From positions 879,713 through 943,712 of the forward strand of contig NW_009799179.1 in NCBI RefSeq assembly GCF_000213175.1: DNA of 64,000 bases, written 5' to 3'. Source of the DNA: Neurospora tetrasperma FGSC 2508. Taxonomy: Eukaryota > Ascomycota > Sordariomycetes > Sordariales > Sordariaceae. Of the stretch, positions 44,809-56,167 are shown piece after piece (position 1 is the stretch's first letter; the number at the start of each line of letters is the position of its first letter). The position numbers and the translations under genes were made by a program. Below the pieces are notes generated by a model that was not told the origin of the DNA, searched no databases, and worked only from the letters and a program-made list of their open reading frames with translations.

Positions 44809-47682
44809 GGCTCCTCATCCCACGAGCAAGTCTGACGCCATGCGAGACACGCCAACAGGAGACCTGCTTAAACTACCTAACTACTTCTGCCTCTGCCGAC
44901 TTCCGCACGTGTTCGCCCTAACCCTTTCACCTGGCGGCCTCGTGTGTAGCCGCCACCGTTTTCTGTTTCGCCCGTAAGATTCCCACGACCGCGACGCCGC
45001 ATCTCAGCCATAAAATGCTGGCATTCCTCGTGTTGCGGCTCGCTGGTGTCGCACAGAAAACGGCGTGGATATGCTCAGCGCATGTGGAAATTTCAAGTGG
45101 GAAATGGAAGACCAGGAGAAAGAAAAAGTGGCTGGCGCTCCTTAGTCTTCCTTCAGACGATTAGGTATGTCTTGGTTCCTTCAGAATAATATCCAGATCG
45201 CAAGCGCTTCTGGATGGACTGGCGATGGGTAGGCACATATTTAGCGGGAGTGGGCATCATCAGCTCATACTCTTGTATGTACATACGTTTATATGGATGT
45301 AGTGTATGCACCAGAGTGATCGTCATCTCTGGCAGATCGAATGGGGTCAGATCCGATGTCATGGCACGAAACAAGGGCACTACCGGGTGGACGGGCGCGT
45401 TTCTTTGGGCCTCTTGTCTTTCTTATGCCTATCGGTCTTTCCAGGCCTCTGTTTCACATCTCCTTGTCACCATCGACGAGTGTTTGATGAGGGTCTGGCG
45501 GGACTCGCAAGACTGGGCCCAAGTCCGACCTATATCATGCAGGGTGATTAATATATACATAGTAAGGCTGGGTGGTATCGGCTGGCACCCCCCGGTCAAC
45601 GAGGGCCGTGTCTTGCCATGGACCCGAAGGCATCCAGATGCCCGTGTCCCCTTCATTTCCTCATTCCCATTCCGGACTCTCGGAACTTCGCCTTGGGCTT
45701 GTTGCGCTGCTGCTTCAGTCCTTCACCCGTTCGTCTGTCTGTCTGTCTGGATCACAGCCTCTCGGGTTTCTCCCCTCTTCTACCATACCCCCCCGCTCCG
45801 TCAGCTCCGTTCGCCATCACTTCTTTGCCTTGCCTCTCTGGTGGTTGCAGTCTAGTTGCTGCGGTGTTGCAGAGAGCAGGTGTTCCACACAGAAATCCGT
45901 CAGTTCGGACGTCTTGTGCTCGAGCCACATCTCCAACACCACCTCAACCTCATACGGTCACTTGCTTCTGCTTCTGCTTCTTGCCTTGCCTTGCGTCGCA
46001 AGTCTTGTTCTCTGAGCCAATCGGCTTCTTCCACACTCTTTTGGGTCTTCTGCTGATGCCACTCTCTTCTTCTTTTGCTTCCTAACGCACGGTCTTGACG
46101 ACCTGGTTGCCTGTTCTTCGTCTTTCTTGGGCTGTAAGCTGTAAGCTCTTTGCCTCCACCGACACGCATCTGACAGCCAAGCAGACAGACTGGTTGCCCC
46201 TCTGCATTCAACAGACATCGAAATCAGCCCGTAGCTTCTGTCCTGTGTCCTGCTGCTCATTCTTGGAACCTGGATTTTTACAAGAGAACCTGGTACATTT
46301 GGCATGCCTAATAAAATTCACGGGATCATCACGACTGTTCGGAGGACTCACCCTTCCCATATTTTCGGCTCTCCTTTCCTCGCCGCCCTCGACACGCTGA
46401 CCTACTTACCTGCAAGGCTGTGCCTGATCGACAACTTCAGACGTCACCTCCTTTACACCAAGTAACGGCGTACTTACGGAGTCCCTGCGTCTCTCCGTCC
46501 GTCCCACAAAGCTGAAACACAATTGGTCTTCTGGGGGCACACAGCATCTGGTCGTACTCTACCATCATCAACTCACCTCTGATTTCCAAGGTGCCCACTT
46601 TATTCACTTCCCTTCTCTTCCGAGCCGGCTCCTTGTCGGTTGTTTGGCTTCCGTTGCTGCAGACTCTCGGCCGTACGCGAACCCCAGCAGCTCAACTTGG
46701 ATCTTCATCATCTACGCATCCACACATCATCGTCATCCACCCATCCGTCCCCTTCGTCGACTCGACCAGAAGCTTTGCTTCGCCACGCATCTGCAGCGGC
46801 CGGGACAGCAATACCATCCTGGCAAATTTCGGGTGATCCTGGCAGGTACAGAATCTTTCCGACTCTATTGTCATTCATTCTTCTCCATATGGGAGCATTG
46901 GCCAGTCCACGACTTTGAAAGCTCTTGAGGTATTGCCAAGGCGTCCACTCACAAGCTGTAAGTGGTCTTCGAATTCTCCCCTCCCCCCCCTGGCTTGGAT
47001 GTTCAGCAGTCCCTTTCTTGCCTTGGGCATTGCAGCAGCATTCTTGTACAGTGGTTGGATCTTATGGCAAAAAACACCAAACAATCTGTAGAGAAGCTGT
47101 CCCCACAACATAGACATACTGGTCTTGTCTCTGCTTATCCCATGTCTCTTGGTGTACAGACATTGACTGACTCCTCTCGATGTTCAGGTTCTCTACGCAT
47201 TTGAACTCGCTCGGCCGGGATTTATCCTCCTCAAACTAACTTCAGATTTCCTGCCCAGTAGCAGCGCTATTTGTCAGGCTCATCCCACGCGTCACGGAAC
47301 AATTTCTTGGTTTTCTGTTCGGCATTTTCAGAAACCAAACCCTCGTTCGTTTGTTGCGGATACTTACACCCAGAAACCGGTTCCACAACCTTGCCTTTAG
47401 AGTTATACTTCGACCCGTTTGGAACATCCCAGCTATATCAGAGTCAGGGAGCTGGTATTGTGTGACCTCCCGGGGGGGCAGGAGAATTTCGGTTACGAAG
47501 GGCCGTCCAACGTTCGCCCTTCAGCTCTTTGAAACCCTTTTTTTGTCCCGGGGAATAGCGAGGCTCTGGTGTGTGATTGCCTTTTGGGTTTATTCACCGC
47601 CGAGTGGGTAGTTTGGGTCACCTGGAAAAGAGCTTGGTACTTCTCGATCGAATGCGAAATCAATTGTGGTGGCTTCACATAA

Positions 47683-50600
47683 ATGAGTTCTCAAAATGGG
47701 AGAGACATGGACCGACAGCCACAGCTAGGATCTGCCAGGAGGGCGAGAGAACAGGCTGAGCCAAGGGAGGGTCCTTCAATTCGGAGGGTAGAGGCAGGGG
47801 ACAATGAGCCTCAGATAGCCCGGCCCATTAGGGTGCGAACAGCAGGAGCCGGGATGCAACAGCAACAACAACGATCGCGAACTCGACGGCGACCACCACC
47901 GGCAGGACTTCAGACAAGGGAAGGCGGGATCGGAATAGCCATCTCTAGACCAATTCCGGTGGTTCCACAGTGGCCATTGGCATCACAAACCGCAGTTCCT
48001 CTTACTGGGCAGGGGCAAGATCCATATCGACCTCCAGTTGGAAAGTCACAACCACCAGTGCGGCCACCGCGACCGAGTAGAGTGCCTTCGATTTTGGACA
48101 GCTCTAGAGTGCAGGACCCCACGCCAGTCTCAGGCTTTCAGTATAGGGGACCACAGCAAGGTGGCATGGACCAGCAGCAAGAGATCCTGTCCACCGTCCC
48201 CGAGACGACGCCTTCCCTTTCCCGGTCATCCACGCTTTCGTCGTTGGGGACCATCCCCGACTTCCCACTGCCCGGCCAAATGCCTGCACCACCTCCACCT
48301 CCACGACGAAGCGTCATTCTCGGACCACCGCCCTCATCCAGACGCGGAGCGTCATCCTTCTACTCAAATGCCTCCTTGGTGTCGCCCATCCCCGAAGAAA
48401 GCCCAGGAACACAATCGAGATCCCACACGTCCTTTGCGTCCAGCGCGGCAATACCCGACAACTGGGGTACCGTTTCCCCGGGACTCAGCCCACAGTATCC
48501 CTCTACTGACCACGAGGAGCACGTCATGGGAATCCACCACGACCATGGAAACGCACCTCCGGGATACGAGGAGGATGCCGAGGACAGTCGGCTGGTCAGG
48601 AACGCGAGTGTGGGGAAGAGGGCGAAGCCTACGTTGGTGGCGGCGACAAGTCCACGCGTTGGGAAAGGAGCAAGAGGATGGGCCGGCGAGAATCAAGGGA
48701 CTGATTCCGGTCCGACGACTCCTGGTACGCCCTTCCGGGACCCCTTCGCAACGGGGACGGGCTACATCGAGAACTCCAGCTCGTCGAGTACAAAGACTCC
48801 GCAGAACAAGACACCTATCGGCTCGGCTATCACGACAGATGCGATTTTGGATGCGTATAATAGTGCCAGCTCGTATGATCCAACGTCGTCGTCGAAGGAG
48901 AGGATGCCTGGGGGACGGACGTACAGTCGGTTTTCGGCCATTAGGAGACCTCCGAATCTCGACATGGATGCTGTCCGCAAAGCTCAAGCCAGGGGAAGTC
49001 TGACGAGTCTTTCGGAGCTGATACGGCGGGCAACTAGGCTGGAACAGAGTCTGGAGAACGGCAAAAGACCCGCGAGTAGGATCGAGGACCAGCTGTATGA
49101 CGAGTTTGGGCACGAGAAGGACATGTCTGGTAAGATCACATTCAACTAACTTGTCTGACTCCAAAAGAGACGGATGCTAATCTCTGCAATAACAGAAAAC
49201 GAAAAACACCAATCCGGCTTCTCCGACATGCTCGCCGCCTTCCCACCTCCCGCCCAGCCGCGAATCCCACCCCGCCGCTTCCGTGACTCCCTTCGAGACC
49301 AAATCCAATCCTGGCCTCTAGCTCTCACCCGTTCGCCCCACAACCACCGCGGCGACGGCAGCGACCAACCCCCTACCGATCCCAGCAATGGCGCCCAACG
49401 TGCCAACAAGAGACCCAGACGACGCATCTGCCGCCTGCCCGTCTGGGGCTTCATTCTTCTCCTCTCAGCCATCGTCCTCCTCACCGTTGCCGCCGTCGTC
49501 ATCCCTCTCGAATTTCTAGTCCTGCAAAAACACAAGGGAAACGGGTCCGCCCAGCAACAGCTGCAACAATGCCAGCAACAAGTGACGTGCGAAAACGGTG
49601 GGACCAACATCGTCTCCCAGGGCTTCTGCTCCTGTATTTGTCGGAATGGATTTACAGGTTTCAATTGCAACGCCACCGCCACGTCGGGGTGCAGCGCTAT
49701 GACTTGGCCCGGACTTGACGGGAACGGGGCTACGGTAGGGGCGGCCATCCCGCGGTTGGTAGCCGATGCGTATCGAAATTCCTCGATCCCTCTAAGCGGG
49801 TCAGAAATCGTGGCCAAGTTCAACGGGGAGGGTTTGTCCTGCGACGCGGAGAATGCCCTGGTGACGTTCGATAGCAGAGCGCTGAGGCAAGGGGATGCGA
49901 GGAGTCAGGTGGTCAGTTTGGATACGACTAATGATACCAATGGAAATGGAAATGGGGGTGCTGATGTGAATGCGGCTAATGTTATTGTGGATGGAGTGGA
50001 GATTACGACCATTTCGATTTTGGTCGGGCAGTTGACGACGATCACGCTGCAGGCGCCGTTGCCGGCTACGTCGGTGCCGGCGGCTTCGACAAGTGCTGCT
50101 GCTGCTGGGGGAGGGAGTGATGGAAGTGGAAGTGGTGGGAGTGGAGGAGGATCGGGGAGCGGTGGTACCGACGGTTCTGGTAATGGTGATGGAGGAGATG
50201 GCGGCGGCGACGCTGGCGGAAATGGATCTGGTGATACCGCTACGGCTACTGCAGGAAGCGGCTCAGGCTCGGGATCTGGTTCAGGATCTGGTAGCGGAAG
50301 TGGTTCAGGCTCCGGTGATGGCTCCAGCTTCACCACTATCACTACAACCGGCACCACCTCCGCCAGCTCCACACGAACCATTGCGACCACAATGACCATG
50401 GCCTCCCAGGCTCCCGGCGCCAACTTTGCCGTTACCGAAGAAATCCTCGACTTTGCTAGGGTCGCAGTCCTCTACATCCTGCAGGAGGAAGACCTTAACA
50501 GGGCCGAGGAAGCGCAGACGGCCATCCAAAAGGTGTTCTCCCAAGTTAGCGCGGCGATCATCAACGCTGGAAACAAACCTGTCAGTCTGGATACGGCGAA

Positions 50601-50742
50601 AAATGTTACTGTGGGGAATGGGAACTCGGTGGATTTTGTAGGGTTCAGAGTTGATGTTGGCAATGGGTTGGTGGGGGGTGAATCGCATCCCACGAGGCTA
50701 CGACGGGCAGAGGGGGTGTTGGGGTGGAACTTTTTGCAATGA
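47683..50742 (+). CDS. Single-pass membrane glycoprotein with an EGF-like module
   Basis: Two exons: 47683-49129 and 49196-50742, joined in phase 1 across a 66-nt intron; 997 residues. The first 560 residues are disordered, rich in Pro, Ser and Arg (PPVRPPRPSR, PAPPPPPRRS) with many SP/TP sites. A basic stop-transfer signal (KRPRRRICR) precedes one transmembrane helix (LPVWGFILLLSAIVLLTVAA, about 563-592). The other side begins with an EGF-like module (CQQQVTCENGGTN..FCSCICRNGFTGFNC), then a domain with N-glycosylation sites (NSS, NDT) and a Gly/Ser/Asp repeat before a final folded-looking segment (FAVTEEILDFARVAVLYILQ). With no signal peptide and positive charges before the helix, a type II topology is expected: cytosolic N-terminus, EGF module outside. 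The family is conserved in filamentous fungi as far as I recall but has no established function. Preceded by the 10 kb desert. Confidence 0.85.
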
Positions 50743-52368
50743 GGCATGTTGTTCGATCCTGTTGAATGGCAACAATTGAATATTGGGTAACGCAGTCAAC
50801 GAACGAACGAACGAACGAACCCGTGACGAGAAAGACTGGGGAATTTTGCACATTCACACACGCATTCGAGCCACATTTACTTTCTCTGACTCGAGCTCAC
50901 AGGAGCAAAGAACGTTTGAATATCTGGTTCTTACGAAGCAAAAAAAAACTAAAAAAAAAAAAAAAAACTGTTATTCTTTTTCATCTCCCTGTCTTTGGTC
51001 ACGCATATCAATTCCTTCATTTTCTACCATGTATTAGACATATCTTTAAACATCTTTTTTTGCTTTGGTTTATGTATTATGGATGGATGGATGGATCGCA
51101 TGGCATGGCATGGTCACTGGCGCGAGCGGGACCGGGAATAGGGACACTTTTTGATTTATATATACGCCGATACCGACACACTATGAATGGAATGGCCTTT
51201 CCTCTTTTTTATATGCTTTTCTTTCTTTTTTTGGGAGTTTCTGTTTGGATTTCGTCATGTTAGTGTATAATGAGGGGGATGGTTTAGATAAAGTCAACAG
51301 TTTGTAAGAGTACTAGACGACAAAAGCTGATAGCGTTCAAAACGACAGAAAGTTGGTTTCGTCCAATCTGTCCAATCATCTTGCGAATACCGTCCGAATT
51401 GGGAAGGCTTGATGCTGTAGCTGCGGAGGTGATGGAGTCTTTTTGCTGCAGGTTGGGTTGGTGGAGCCCCATACGTACCACTGCAGCTTGAGGTTCACAG
51501 CAGCATATCGAGACGTGATGATTACAGACTTGTGATATGTACAGAAAACATCTTGAGGTTATGGTTGCGTCTCACTGCCATGGCGATCATACGAACATGA
51601 ATCGAAAAACAAAGCACAAAGAAAAATAAAGCGGTTGGGGAAACATGCAGCAACCCTCTACAAGCGTGGCTATGCCCTGACGATCACCTGACGCTTACGT
51701 ATGCTTTCATTTCACTTGTGCTTCATTCAACGTTCCCTACATGACAAATTACATGAGACCGCGTTCGCTTGTCGAGAACATGGCTGAAGGTTTCATCTTT
51801 TCTGTCATGGGCGAGGACAGACCGCTGGGGATTGCTTGGATGGCCCCATTAAAAGCCTACGACTGTGACGCGTAATTGGCTCCGCTCCTTTGTTCCGGTT
51901 GGCCCGGGCGCCGGCTTGATCGATTGGCTATTATTACACTAACAGGCCGCTGAGGCGAAACATGAGGCGGAAGTGTTTTGGGGGGGCTTTCCATTCCATT
52001 CACTGGCCTTCATTCTCCCAACCAAACCATAATGTGGTTCTGGATTGAAAGCTAACAGAAACTGTCTTATTATTTCGTTTCATCTCTCTTTCCAACAAGC
52101 TGCCGTGTTTCTTTTTGTCACCCCGTCTTTTTTTCCATTCATTTTCGTCTTTCAACCACCTTACTGTCCAATCTGTCGGGGACTCGTAATCAATTGTACG
52201 TCATTGCACGCGTTAGTGCCCAGCTAGCAGCACTTACACTGCCCATTTCCCCCTTATCTGGGACTTACACCCAAGTCACCCACCACCCTACACACCTCGT
52301 TTTTCGAACTTCTTCCATTCAACCAACAAACAACAACCAATCTTTCAACCACAGTCACCGACAACACC
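50743..52368. other. Intergenic region between the EGF-like gene and the next membrane protein gene
   Basis: No gene supported. (GAAC)5 at 50801-50820, an A-rich run at 50939-50967 and (GGAT)4 at 51081-51096 lie in the probable 3' UTR. The last 300 bp before 52369 are pyrimidine-rich and end in a CAA-rich leader, as is common in front of well-expressed fungal genes. Confidence 0.5.
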
Positions 52369-54079
52369 ATGATACCCAAACAACTCACCACCGTCGCTGC
52401 ATTCTCAGCCACCCTCCTCTCCGCGAGCGGCGGCGTGTCCGCCTTCCTCATTCCTCCCGAGCTCTCCGACACCGACATCGCCTTTGCACAAGAAGTCGCT
52501 TCCGAAATCAACAACCCTCCCTCTGCCACCGGCCTCGACCCCATTACCGCCGCCGTCTCTCAACATCAACTGATCGAGCTCGCCTGCCCCGGCTGCCCCG
52601 TCCTCATCAAGGACCGTCACCACAACAAGCACCACCCCAAGGTCTTGACCGACAAGCCGAACCACTTGGAGCTGGACTTCAAGATTGATCACAGTGCTGG
52701 AACCGCGGGAGGGGACAGGTTGCTGGTCAACGGGTTCGAGCTATTTCCCAATGCTGATCCATTGAGGGCGGAGCTATGGGCTGGACAGGTTTTGGAGGGG
52801 GACGGTAATGCTCCGAAGCCTTTGCGCGACGACAAGGACTGGGTTGAGAAGATGGAGGAGGAGGAGGACGACCAAAATGATCACGATGATTTCAACGACC
52901 ACGAGAAGCAACAACAACAAGAACCACAACAACAACAGGACGACGATCATAAGAAGCAGCACAAGAACAGGAAACACAAGAACCGCAAGCACAGAAACCG
53001 CAAACCCAAAACCCTCCCGCAAAACCTTGGGTTCGGTCTTCGCACTTCTTTGCCCCAGGTTTCTTCCGATCCCGCTGAGCAGGCTACTGCCGCCGCTAAC
53101 CAAGAAGTCATCGATCTGAACTTACAAATCGTCGAGGTCGGCAACGCCTTTGTTTCGGGAATTCCGAGCGTGGAAATCAAGCTTCTGAGGGACTCGGTGA
53201 CGCAGAAGTTGATGATTGGGAACATTGAGACTGCTGCCTCGAACGAGGACAGCGTGGTTCCGGTGCCTTTTATGGGTGTTATTCCCGAAGACCAAATGAT
53301 GCAGGAGCAGGAGTGTGATAACTTCTTGTGTCGCCTTTTGGAAGGGTTCAGGGAGAAGGTGAAGGAGGGTAAGGAGGCTTGGGGGAAGAAGATGGGGGGT
53401 TGCCATGGCGACGACGATATGGAGGAGCATGGTATGATGATGCCCGCTAAGGAGGAGGAGGGCAGTGAGCGGGAGATGCCAGTGGTGGAGATTGATGTGG
53501 AAAGGATCGACATCACTGAGGGCCAGGACGGTACTTGGGAGATTGTTGCTTCCCCGGTTCAGGACGACGTCGAGCAAGAACAGAAGATCAAGAACCTGCT
53601 TGATGAGGTGCCCCAGCAGGAGTCCGAGGAGCATGGTCACCACCATGGCGGCATGCACCGCTATGAGCACAGCTGGGGCCAGTTGCTCAAGAGCATCACT
53701 ACCCATGTTCTGTTGCCGGTGCTGGTTGGTATTATTGCTGGTGTGTCTGTTAGCTTGTACGTTTTTATTTCCGCTTTTTCCCCTTTCCCTATTCGAACGA
53801 TCGCTAACATCATGAAATAGCATCGGCATGGCCGTCGGAACCCTCATCGTCGCTCTCTACCGCTTTTTCTACCGTCGTGGTGGCTGCAACGGTCAAAAGT
53901 GCCGTCGCCGCGGTGGTGCTGGTTGCAAGCGTGCACAGCGCCACGGCAAAGACGAAGCTGAGGCCCCTGTTGAAGAGAAGGCTGGTTTGTTGACTGCGCA
54001 GGAGCCTGAGGCTGAGGTCGAGGCGCCCCCGGCTTATGAGGATGCCAAGGTGGCTGAGGAGGGGGAGGTTAAGAAGTGA
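52369..54079 (+). CDS. Secretory-pathway membrane protein of unknown function, 548 residues
   Basis: Two exons: 52369-53756 and 53821-54079, joined in phase 2 inside the transmembrane segment. A signal peptide (MIPKQLTTVAAFSATLLSAS) is followed by FLIPPELSDTDIAFAQ and a LACPGCPVL motif. A long charged insert has acidic and Gln runs and a Lys/His/Arg/Asn repeat (HKNRKHKNRKHRNRKPK). A membrane segment near residues 447-480 (VLLPVLVGIIAGVSVSFIGM) and a basic, Cys-containing cytosolic tail (RFFYRRGGCNGQKC) complete it; the tail has a PPAY-like motif (APPAYEDA), which can recruit WW-domain ubiquitin ligases. The layout suggests a type I protein of the ER or Golgi. I recall similar fungal proteins listed only as a domain of unknown function (perhaps DUF7728), which I cannot check here. 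Confidence 0.85.
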
Positions 54080-54667
54080 AGATTGACTCGACTTGAGTGT
54101 TCTGCATGCCGTTTTGAAACAACAGGATGGGAGGAAGTCAGGAAGGAAGTCAGGAAGAGAGAGAAAGGGTGATACAATATGTGATACCATACGATTTGTG
54201 GAAGCGGAAGGATGAGATGGATGGTCAAGCTACACCAGATTGTCACGCACATAAAGCAAATAACTGACTAGGTACGCTCCTTGGGCAAATACCATTTCCA
54301 TTACTTGTACACAGAAACTGTTACCAGACATATGTCTGACCACGGCTAGCTCGCTTGGGTTGATGGGTGATATTATTGTCATGATGTTATTGTGATGCTA
54401 GTAAGGTAAGATCATTTTTCGCTGGGCCTGCTTTTCCACGTTCGCTAGGGCGGGGAAAAAAACAACAAAAGTGCTAATGCGGTTGCCCGTTATCCAATTC
54501 TCTGCTTTGTCCGCTCCTTGTCCTTCCCAATGATAAACTGAAACCCCATATTCTGTTCGTCGCTCATGGCCAAATCGGTTGGTCGGTTGGCGACCGGGCC
54601 GGTTGAGTAGTTACCTAATTACACGCCAACTTCTCCAGTCGACGAAGCGATGCAGGTTTCTGTCCCC
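54080..54667. other. Convergent 3' region
   Basis: 588 bp between two convergent stop codons, likely both 3' UTRs. A 20-bp direct duplication of GGAAGTCA-type sequence lies at 54133-54160. No gene. Confidence 0.55.
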
Positions 54668-55171
54668 TTACACCATCCCCTGCCCCCTCTCAGTTCTAGC
54701 CCTTCTCCACCTTCTCGCCCACGCCGCAAGACCCTGAAGGGGAACTTTGATCATGACTTCGTATGCATCCTTCCAACCAAGTTCCGGCTCCTCTTCCTCT
54801 TCTGGTTTTTCGCTAGAGGTGGTGGTTATGGACTGTTGCTCTTGGCAGAGGTAGTTGAGCCTGTTGATGTCGAGCCCGGTTTCGAGCTCGGGGAGAAGGT
54901 TGAAGTTGATCGTAGCTGTGCGTGGACCGAGGAGGTTGGGGTTGTTGTTGTTGCTGTTGATATTGTTGGAGGGGGTTGAGTTGTTGGTGAGGAAGTTGGT
55001 TGCGTTGGCAGATGATGGAGACACTGGCGGCAGTGTAGTAGTAGTTCTGGTTGTGGTAGGTTGAGCCGTAGCGGGAAGTGGAAGGCCGATGGCGTGTTGC
55101 CCTTGATGATCGGGTGCGGAGGAGGCGTAGCTCGATAGGGTGCTGAAGCTGCCAGCCCCTGGAGAAGACAT
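54668..55171 (-). CDS. Small hypothetical protein, 167 residues
   Basis: A single-exon frame on the minus strand runs from ATG 55171 to TAA at 54668. The first 80 residues are Ser/Thr/Pro-rich with a poly-Asn stretch (NNINSNNNN). The rest is more ordered: ATINFNLLPELETGLDINRL, a Glu-rich link, and GWKDAYEVMIKVPLQGLAAW followed by a basic end. The ordered C-terminal half with hydrophobic periodicity argues for a real gene, as does its position opposite SURF1 with about 1 kb of shared upstream DNA. I recognise no family and propose no function. It could have an additional short exon. Confidence 0.6.
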   Translation of the reverse strand: MSSPGAGSFSTLSSYASSAPDHQGQHAIGLPLPATAQPTTTRTTTTLPPVSPSSANATNFLTNNSTPSNNINSNNNNPNLLGPRTATINFNLLPELETGLDINRLNYLCQEQQSITTTSSEKPEEEEEPELGWKDAYEVMIKVPLQGLAAWARRWRRARTERGQGMV

Positions 55172-56167
55172 CTTGGGCGTTTCTTGAGCAGTTCTGTACT
55201 TATGGATATGGTATATAGTACCAAGTATTTGATAGTGTTGTTGATGTCAAGTAAAGCGAATGAGGACAGGCCAGGTTTGACGGATCGATGTTGGGTTTGT
55301 GATTACTTAGCGAGCGAGCAGGAAGCAGAAGATGGAAAGTGCACTTTCTTTCGAGCCTGAAGTGGTTTCCTTAGTTTTCAAGTGGTTTGAAAAACCAGTA
55401 AGAAGTCTGGCTTCGATACACACGAGCGGGTTACCTCTTAGGTATGAAGCCCCAAAACGGAGCCTGCTCTATGCCCGTGAAGAAGCACCTGGAAGTATTT
55501 ATTATTATTATTATTATTTTTTTATCTTCCGGACCGGGCCTGCCTTACCTTAGGTTGTTTTGAAGCTGCATTCAGGTGCTTCACTGCACAATCAGGAGGA
55601 GTGTGGCTAATCACCAGCACAGAAGCAAGGCTTTACTTTCAACTCCGCAAACGAATATAAAGACTGGAGTTATACACCACCGAAATTCCCAAGTAACACA
55701 CAGCCTGGTGAATCTCACATCTATGGACCATCAAGGTGTTTGTCGTCCGTCTTCAAAATGACCCCCACGGTCCCTTAACAACCATCCATCACTTACACGA
55801 CCCCTGGTGCCAAGCATTGGTGGGGCGGCACTCAGGAACTGCACCCACCTCAGCGGCCCCGGCCGTTCGGATGGAAACGCCCCACACCCACCACCAGCGG
55901 CAGCGGGGCATCGCCCAGAACTGGACTTTGATCGGAGCAAAACAGCAGCTCCACCGAGAACTTTCCTGTGTCCGGCAAATGACGAAGTTTGTCCGCATCG
56001 TTCCCCAGCTCCATTTCCGTCACAAGCCGCTCTTTGTGGTTGCTTGTTGTTGTTATTAGCAGCAGCCTCCGATCCGTTCTCTCAGCCACCACCACATAAC
56101 TACCTACAGTACCTATCTACCTCTTCGGTCGATCGATCAACCGACCGACGAAACGAACGAACGGACA
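55172..56167. other. Divergent promoter region between the 167-residue gene and SURF1
   Basis: No gene. A (TTA)6 run is at 55501-55518. The last 70 bp before SURF1 contain ACGAACGAACG-type repeats that probably belong to its leader. Confidence 0.5.

Larger units (their letters stand above)
37378..47682. other. 10.3 kb gene desert between krev-1 and the EGF-like gene
   Basis: I find no open frame with a recognisable domain or a convincing splice chain. The longest frames (39842-40468 and 40063-40548, both +) overlap each other and have no motif. Simple repeats are frequent: AC at 39461-39474, A-rich at 40611-40645, the AAAAAAAT array at 42339-42434, CAT/CTT at 43593-43632 and CTC at 44784-44808. 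From about 45,550 to 47,680 the plus strand is pyrimidine-rich and lies upstream of the EGF-like gene, so a long leader, perhaps with leader introns, is likely there. Confidence 0.55.

Noticed and set aside
5702-56115. Recurrent TACCTA/TAGGTA hexamer in intergenic DNA
   Set aside because: I noted roughly two dozen copies by eye, but about 17 are expected by chance on two strands of some 35 kb, so the excess is not convincing without a proper count.
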